This document shows, one piece after another, positions 44,407-48,783 of a stretch of DNA of 48,783 nt (the first letter of the stretch is position 1; every line of letters starts with the position of its first letter). Position numbers and translations under genes: made by a program. This DNA is from Siccirubricoccus soli (GTDB lineage: Bacteria > Pseudomonadota > Alphaproteobacteria > Acetobacterales > Acetobacteraceae). The notes beneath the pieces are model-generated. The model ran no database searches, was not told the origin of the DNA, and saw only the letters and a program-made list of their open reading frames with translations. The DNA is taken from the NCBI RefSeq assembly GCF_024178315.1, contig NZ_JAMZIK010000089.1, forward strand, positions 1-48,783, read 5' to 3'.

Positions 44407-44940
44407 TTAGGCCGCCAGCGCCGCCGCCAGCGGGTTCTCCGACTCCTCCACCCGGTCGCTGCCGGCGCGGCGCCACCAGCTCTGGCCCAGCGCATCGTCC
44501 ACCACCAGGGTGCGCCCCGCGGCGGCCTGGGCATCGGCCGCCACCACCAGCTCCTCCGTCCGGATCAGCGCGGCATTCACCGCGGCGAGGCTCGCCGGGT
44601 CGCTGCTCTCCGTGCCGCCATAGGGGATGCGGAGGAAGAGGCTGAGGCTCGGCGTGACGAGGTGGTAGACGAAATGCCAGGAATTCGTCCCATGGCCGAG
44701 ATGGCCGAAGCCGAGCGCCGGCGGCGTCGCCGGCCCGGCCGCCAGCACGGCATCCAGGTCGCCGGGCGGGATGTCGCCCGATTGCCAGGTGGCCTCGCCG
44801 GTGCGGGTGAAGCCCGCCACCAGCTCGCGCGGGATGGGCGGCAGGCGCAGCCCGGCGCGGCGGAGGAGGAGGAAGGCCTCCTCCACGCTGGGCAGGCCGG
44901 GGGCCGGGGTCTCGCCCGGAGGTGTCGTCGTGCCGCTCAT
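44407..44940 (-). CDS. Hypothetical protein, third gene of the kinase-like operon
   Basis: 177 residues, no known domain identified. The N-terminal part is Pro-rich (SVEEAFLLLRRAGLRLPPIP), then a conserved-looking core GHLGHGTNSWHFVYHLVTPS and LSLFLRIPYGGTESSD, ending in an Ala-rich helix. The HGTNSW and LFLRIPYGG segments recall hypothetical proteins of similar size in other alphaproteobacteria, by memory only. The ATG overlaps the stop of the kinase-like gene (ATGA), so it is translationally coupled and probably a functional partner. Confidence 0.75.
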   Translation of the reverse strand: MSGTTTPPGETPAPGLPSVEEAFLLLRRAGLRLPPIPRELVAGFTRTGEATWQSGDIPPGDLDAVLAAGPATPPALGFGHLGHGTNSWHFVYHLVTPSLSLFLRIPYGGTESSDPASLAAVNAALIRTEELVVAADAQAAAGRTLVVDDALGQSWWRRAGSDRVEESENPLAAALAA

Positions 44941-46520
44941 GCCTTGCCGTCCCGCCTCAGCGCCTGACCGAAGTCACGGGCGAAGAGCCCGCCGGAGGAT
45001 TCCGACGGCTCCCACCCGCCATGCACGTTCTGCTGGAAGCCGTTGCCTGCCGCCACCAGATAGGCCGCGGCGGTGAGCAGATCCGGCGCCGGGGAGCGCC
45101 AGGCCTTCCAGTCCGCCACCACGTAATCGGGGTTCAGGCCGAGCGCATGCTGCTTCGAGAGGTCGAAGCGGCTTTTCGCCGCGGCCAGCTCCTCGGGCGT
45201 CAGCAGGCCGGAGAGGGTCGGCGCCAAGTCGCGGTCGAAATCCCCCGCCACCAGCCTGTCATAGACCTTCTTGTCGATCAGCGGCGGCATGCCCGGCGGG
45301 TTGGTGCGGGCGCTGGAGATCTTCGACTTGCTGCCATTCGGGTCCAGCTGGTTCTTGCCGAAGCAGACATCGTTGTCGATGCCCGTCACCTTCACCTCGT
45401 CGCCCTCGATCTCGATCATCAGGTTGCCGCCATGGCGGTCCTGCTGGCCGCAGATCACGTCCGACCAGTCGAGCGAGGTGAGCTGTTCCCCGAGCTTGGC
45501 GATGGCGTCGTCCGAGGGCGGGTGGCCCGGCTCCCAGAAGGCGCGGCGCTTGTTGTTGCCGATCTCGTCCTTGTAGTTCACCGTCTTGCCGGCGCCCTTG
45601 GTCATCAGCAGGCCAATCTCCTGCTGCCCGGTCAGCGGGTTGCTGTGCAGGCCGTAGCACACCTTCGGCACCACCTCCGGCTTGCCGAGAAATTCGGCGA
45701 TGGCCGAGGTCGCGATGTTGCGGTTGCCGTTGTGCGGTGCCCCGCCATCGATGCCGATGGCGCTGGCGATGCCGAGCTGCTGGGTATCGCTGATCTTCTC
45801 GCCCTTGAAGACCAGCTCGGAACCGTCCTCATAAGTGATCTTGGCGACGGAATTGGCCATGCCCGCACCGAAATTATCGTCAACCGCGGTCGCCTTGTCG
45901 TCGTTGTAGAGGTCGAAGCGGCAATCGGCGAAGGCGATGCCGCGCCGCTTGCACTCGATGGCCTGCTTCAGCGTGATGTGGTCCTTCACCCGGTCGAAGG
46001 CCGGGTCGGCGCGCACCGCGGCCAGGGCGAGCTTCTCCGCCTCGGCGGAGGCGAGCACATCCTCCCCTGCCCCGACCTTGTTCTCCTTGCCGGCATGTGC
46101 CGCCTTGTACCGCTTGGCGGCGGCGATCAGCTCGTCGAGCGCCGTCGCCATCGCGTCGAAGTCGCGGTCGCCCAGCGTGCCGAGGCCCTTGGCGGCGGTG
46201 GTCTCCACCTTGGTGATCTCGGCGCGCATCGCCTTGTAGTCGGTGGAGCGCTTGTACTTGCCGAAGAGCTGGTTCCAGTGCGGCGTGTGGCCGATCTTCG
46301 CGGTCAGCTCCTCGAAGGTGAGCATGCGCGCCTGCACCGCCTGCACCAGGGCGGGCGGGCGGGGGGGCGCGGGGGGCGGCGGCGGCGGCAGCTCCGCCTC
46401 GTCCTCGACGACGATGGGGGAGCGGTCGATCAGCTCCAGCACCACCCGGGACCAATCCCGCTCCAGCGGCGAGACCAGGGCCTTGCCGCGCTTGCGGCGC
46501 TGCGTCCGGCTTTCGGACAT
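44937..46520 (-). CDS. Putative PI3/PI4-kinase-like protein
   Basis: 527 residues. N-terminal 65 residues are basic then Pro-rich, followed by a helical domain (about 66-190). The rest fits a kinase fold: LVFKGE with Lys239 in the beta-3 position, RNIATSAIAEFLG with Glu276 as the likely helix-C Glu, GLLMTKGAGK as hinge, then the catalytic loop GQQDRHGGNLMI (Asp361, Asn366) and GIDNDVCFG (Asp382, Asp384). DRHxxN followed by ID-D is the phosphoinositide 3/4-kinase pattern and is also used by secreted bacterial effectors. Lipid or protein target unknown. AAGGAGG precedes the ATG, giving strong expression potential. Role as effector or toxin is inference. Confidence 0.75.
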   Translation of the reverse strand: MSESRTQRRKRGKALVSPLERDWSRVVLELIDRSPIVVEDEAELPPPPPPAPPRPPALVQAVQARMLTFEELTAKIGHTPHWNQLFGKYKRSTDYKAMRAEITKVETTAAKGLGTLGDRDFDAMATALDELIAAAKRYKAAHAGKENKVGAGEDVLASAEAEKLALAAVRADPAFDRVKDHITLKQAIECKRRGIAFADCRFDLYNDDKATAVDDNFGAGMANSVAKITYEDGSELVFKGEKISDTQQLGIASAIGIDGGAPHNGNRNIATSAIAEFLGKPEVVPKVCYGLHSNPLTGQQEIGLLMTKGAGKTVNYKDEIGNNKRRAFWEPGHPPSDDAIAKLGEQLTSLDWSDVICGQQDRHGGNLMIEIEGDEVKVTGIDNDVCFGKNQLDPNGSKSKISSARTNPPGMPPLIDKKVYDRLVAGDFDRDLAPTLSGLLTPEELAAAKSRFDLSKQHALGLNPDYVVADWKAWRSPAPDLLTAAAYLVAAGNGFQQNVHGGWEPSESSGGLFARDFGQALRRDGKA

Positions 46521-46534
46521 CGGTCGGGCCTCCT

Positions 46535-46999
46535 TCAGGCGGGCTGGCGCAGGGTGGCGACGATCTGGCGGAAGGCGGCATCGAAGGTGCCGCGCAGATC
46601 CACCGTGACGCCGAGCGGATTGTCCTCCAGCGCGTCCACCAGGGCGCTGGCGTGCAGCTGGGCGCGCCAGGCCGCCACCGCCTTGCCGAGCGCGGCGCCG
46701 GCGGCGGCGCGCTCGGCCGGGGCGGCGGCGTCATAGCCACGCAGCGCCGCGATCAGCCCGACCGTCGATTGCCCGCCGGTGATCCCGAACAGCCCGTATT
46801 CCGCGATCTGGTCGAAATCCGGGTCGCCACGGCTGCGCAGCGCGCGGGCCAGCGCGTCGAGCTGCGCATCCGCCGCCTCCTTCGCCGCCTGCCAGCCTGC
46901 CAGCACCGAGGCGCCGGGACCGGCGGGCGCCCCGGGCGCGGCGGGATCCACGCCGAGCACCCGGATGCACCAACTCCGTTGCTGCTCGCTATCCGCCAT
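46535..46999 (-). CDS. Hypothetical small protein, first gene of the kinase-like operon
   Basis: 154 residues, unrecognised. It is helical and Ala-rich, with VLAGWQAAKEAADAQLDALA, RGDPDFDQIAEYGLFGITGG and a C-terminal VTVDLRGTFDAAFRQIVATL. ATG 46999 is chosen because GGAGGGG lies just ahead; ATG 47018 has no SD. It ends 14 bases before the kinase-like gene, so a shared transcript is certain in practice. Its size, acidic/helical character and first position would suit a chaperone or immunity-type partner, which is speculation. Confidence 0.72.
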   Translation of the reverse strand: MADSEQQRSWCIRVLGVDPAAPGAPAGPGASVLAGWQAAKEAADAQLDALARALRSRGDPDFDQIAEYGLFGITGGQSTVGLIAALRGYDAAAPAERAAAGAALGKAVAAWRAQLHASALVDALEDNPLGVTVDLRGTFDAAFRQIVATLRQPA

Positions 47000-47548
47000 G
47001 CCCCCTCCGCCGAGTCGCATTCACGCCCGATTTAGCAACTTCTGGTTACGACCACGTTTCGCTCTCGGCAAGCCCGCCCTGCCAGGGCCTGACGGATCGC
47101 GGCTGATCCGCCGGTCGGAGACGAGAGCCTCCGGATATTCGGCACGAGGCAGCCGGATGGTCGCCTGCTCGGCCCTGGCGGCGTGCCGTATCCGGCGGGG
47201 GCTGGTGACGTTGGTCGCCGGGGCGGCACTGGCCCGCACCCCCATGCGGGCTGCCCAGGCCAGAGACGCTGCGGCTGCTGCGGGCCCCGGGGACGATCAC
47301 CCGGTCGCCCTTCCGGAACGCGAAGGCGAGCGCCGGGCCGATTCACCCGCCAAGCAATCCCCCGGCGTGGCGGGCTGCGGTTGCCGCCCGTTGTCCTGGG
47401 GCCATTCAGCGCCTCCAGGGCCCGCAACGGCACGCAGCGGTCTTGTGGATGTCCTGGCCGGGCGCCAGGGCCGAAACTCCCGCTTCCGGCTGGCGGAAGG
47501 GCGCGATAGGACAGTCGTAACGACAACAGCCGGAAGGGGGGAAATTCC
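47000..47548. other. Intergenic region between the kinase-like operon and the last Bug gene
   Basis: About 550 bases, divergent. No convincing gene; open frames here lack start signals. Near the right end are two small dyads, CTTCCG-N5-CGGAAG (about 47483-47499) and GTCGT-A-ACGAC (47514-47524), which could be operators for the Bug gene. Confidence 0.4.
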
Positions 47549-48526
47549 ATGCGTCGGATCCTGCTGGGGGCGCTGCTCGCGCTGCCTGCCATCTTGCCCG
47601 GCGCGGCGCCTGCCGCGGCCCAGGACGCCTTCCCCAGCCGGCCGATCCGGCTGGTGGTGCCCTTCGCCACCGGCGGCCCCAGCGACATCGTCGCCCGCGT
47701 GCTGGCCCCCAAGATGACGGCCGTGCTGGGCCAGGCGGTGGTGGTGGAGGCGCGCCCCGGCGCCGGCGGCGTCACCGGCATGGATGCGGTCGCGAAAGCG
47801 GCGCCGGATGGCTATACCTTCGGCCTCGGCAGCGCCGGGGGCCTGGCCATCTCGCCCAGCCTGCAGCCCAGCATGCCCTATCAGGTGGCGCGGGATTTCG
47901 CGCCGCTCAGCCTCGCCGTCATCGTGAACGAGCCGCTGGTGGTGCCGGCCAGCATGCCCTGGCGCAACCTGGCGGAGCTGCTGGCGGATGCCAGGGCGCG
48001 GCCGGGGGCGCTGAATTACGGCTCCACCGGTCCGGGCAGCATGCCGCATCTGGCGGGGGAGCTGATGAAGCTGACCGCCAAGGTGGACATCACCCATGTG
48101 CCCTATCGCGGCGGCGCCCCGCTCTCGACCGCGCTGGTGGCCGGGGAGGTGCAGATCGGCTTCGCCGACCTGCCGATCCTGCTGCCGCATATCCGGGCCG
48201 GCACCATGCGCGCCCTGGCGATCGGCAGTGCCCAGCGCTACCCGCTACTGCCCGAGGTGCCGACCTTCGCCGAGGCCGGGCTGCAAGGGGTGACGGCGGA
48301 TAACTGGCACGGCTTCGTCGCCCCCGCACGCACCCCGCCGGCGGTGCTGGCCGCGTTGCACCGGGCGGTGGTGGCGGCGCTGACCGATCCCGAGAATGTC
48401 CGGCTGCTGAATGAGCAGGGGGCCATCCCCTCGCCGCAGAGCCAGGAGGAATTCGCCACCTTCATCGCGCGGGAGACCGAGCGCTGGGGCGAGGTCATCC
48501 GCCGGGCCGGGGTCAAGCCCGACTAG
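47549..48526 (+). CDS. Bug-family periplasmic receptor (TTT-type)
   Basis: 325 residues. Signal peptide MRRILLGALLALPAILPGAA with cleavage near PAAAQ. Bug motifs: LVVPFATGGPSDIVARVL, VVEARPGAGGVTGMDAVAKA, APDGYTFGLGSAGGLAISPS, THVPYRGGAPLSTALVAGE and the second-domain FVAPARTPPAVLAALH. AAGGGGGGAA precedes the ATG. It is the fourth orphan Bug receptor in the window. The TAG stop is part of the 107-bp repeat that follows. Confidence 0.9.
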   Translation: MRRILLGALLALPAILPGAAPAAAQDAFPSRPIRLVVPFATGGPSDIVARVLAPKMTAVLGQAVVVEARPGAGGVTGMDAVAKAAPDGYTFGLGSAGGLAISPSLQPSMPYQVARDFAPLSLAVIVNEPLVVPASMPWRNLAELLADARARPGALNYGSTGPGSMPHLAGELMKLTAKVDITHVPYRGGAPLSTALVAGEVQIGFADLPILLPHIRAGTMRALAIGSAQRYPLLPEVPTFAEAGLQGVTADNWHGFVAPARTPPAVLAALHRAVVAALTDPENVRLLNEQGAIPSPQSQEEFATFIARETERWGEVIRRAGVKPD

Positions 48527-48629
48527 AGCGTTTTCGGTTTACATGCGCTCACCGAAAACGCTCTACCCCTTTGTTTGTAGAGCAGATTCACGCCTTCGGG
48601 CGATGCCGCCCTACGGCGATCTGCTCTAG
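48523..48629 (+). repeat. 107-bp double-hairpin repeat, copy 2 (family B)
   Basis: Stem 1: AGAGCGTTTTCGGT (48525-48538) pairs perfectly with ACCGAAAACGCTCT (48551-48564). Stem 2: TAGAGCAGAT (48578-48587) pairs with ATCTGCTCTA (48619-48628). The inverted copy at 43134-43239 keeps the same layout. The stop codon of the Bug gene is the TAG at the left edge. Confidence 0.85.
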
Positions 48630-48783
48630 GTTTCCCCACGACGTTGCTGCGCAACGCCGCGGGGGGCCCAGGCGGGCGCTGTGCGCCGCCATGGGGCCCG
48701 TTGGGGCCCTACGCCCAACGCCTCGCACAGCCCGTCGCGGCAAAGCCGCGGCGGGGCAACGGGCGGCGGGGTTTCGGCCCCGG
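48630..48783. other. Palindrome-rich non-coding end of the window
   Basis: Short GC palindromes (for example TTGCTGCGCAA and GCGGCAAAGCCGC) but no gene, RNA or complete repeat recognised. The sequence is cut by the window edge. Confidence 0.4.

Noticed and set aside
41705-47305. Shared GATCACCCGGTC string in the two large intergenic regions
   Set aside because: Only twelve bases, with no further similarity on either side; likely chance in GC-rich DNA.
46779-47717. Long plus-strand frame crossing the kinase-operon start and the Bug promoter
   Set aside because: It overlaps a real gene on each side in other frames and has no start signal or conserved segment.

Overview
The window reads as chromosomal DNA from a very GC-rich alphaproteobacterium. 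The gene families (ATP12-type F1 assembly chaperone, DUF3141 PHA-synthase-like hydrolase, several Bug-type periplasmic receptors, HyuA/HyuB pairs, TRAP transporter) suit Acetobacteraceae of the Roseomonas type; that placement is inference from content and style, not from a marker gene. No rRNA, tRNA or CRISPR array was seen, and no recognisable transcription-factor gene lies in the metabolic part.

Layout. 1-2464: a tight plus-strand run with the tail of an unknown gene, ATP12 chaperone, acylphosphatase, secreted beta-helix protein and DUF1232 membrane protein. 2465-9249: DUF3141 hydrolase behind a possible PhaR-type site, an enoyl-CoA hydratase, a DUF6270-like gene split by a one-base frameshift, and an N-acyl-D-amino-acid deacylase-like amidohydrolase, followed by an MFS transporter to 10486. 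10565-16356 (minus): TPP enzyme, 3-hydroxyacyl-CoA dehydrogenase, SDR, HpaB-like flavin monooxygenase and GST, likely a catabolic cluster for an aromatic or other carboxylic compound.

17033-33886 is the metabolic centre. Eight minus-strand genes (29077 to 17959) overlap or nearly touch: HyuB, HyuA, TRAP DctP, DctQ, DctM, HyuA, HyuB and a MaoC-like hydratase. A divergent plus-strand unit carries a Bug receptor, a third HyuA starting at TTG inside the receptor's stop, and a third HyuB. Three HyuAB pairs with one TRAP transporter and two receptors suggest uptake and ATP-dependent opening of cyclic amides or related compounds, with substrates unknown.

34268-37640 is different: a transposase-like gene without a visible DDE domain borders a clearly AT-richer block holding two overlapping genes, an unrecognised 424-residue protein with winged-helix-like stretches and a 363-residue protein with a PD-(D/E)XK nuclease-like core. 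This is the best candidate for an undescribed defence-type module. RecQ and an OmpA-family lipoprotein follow.

40253-48783: a 167-bp MITE-like element whose end supplies the stop codon of a Bug gene, a BenE-type transporter, an enolase-superfamily enzyme, and a three-gene operon (46999 to 44407) whose central protein carries a PI3/PI4-kinase-like catalytic loop. A fourth Bug gene and two copies of a 107-bp double-hairpin repeat close the window. Two dispersed double-hairpin repeat families are visible, and in several cases the stop codon of a gene lies inside the repeat or element.
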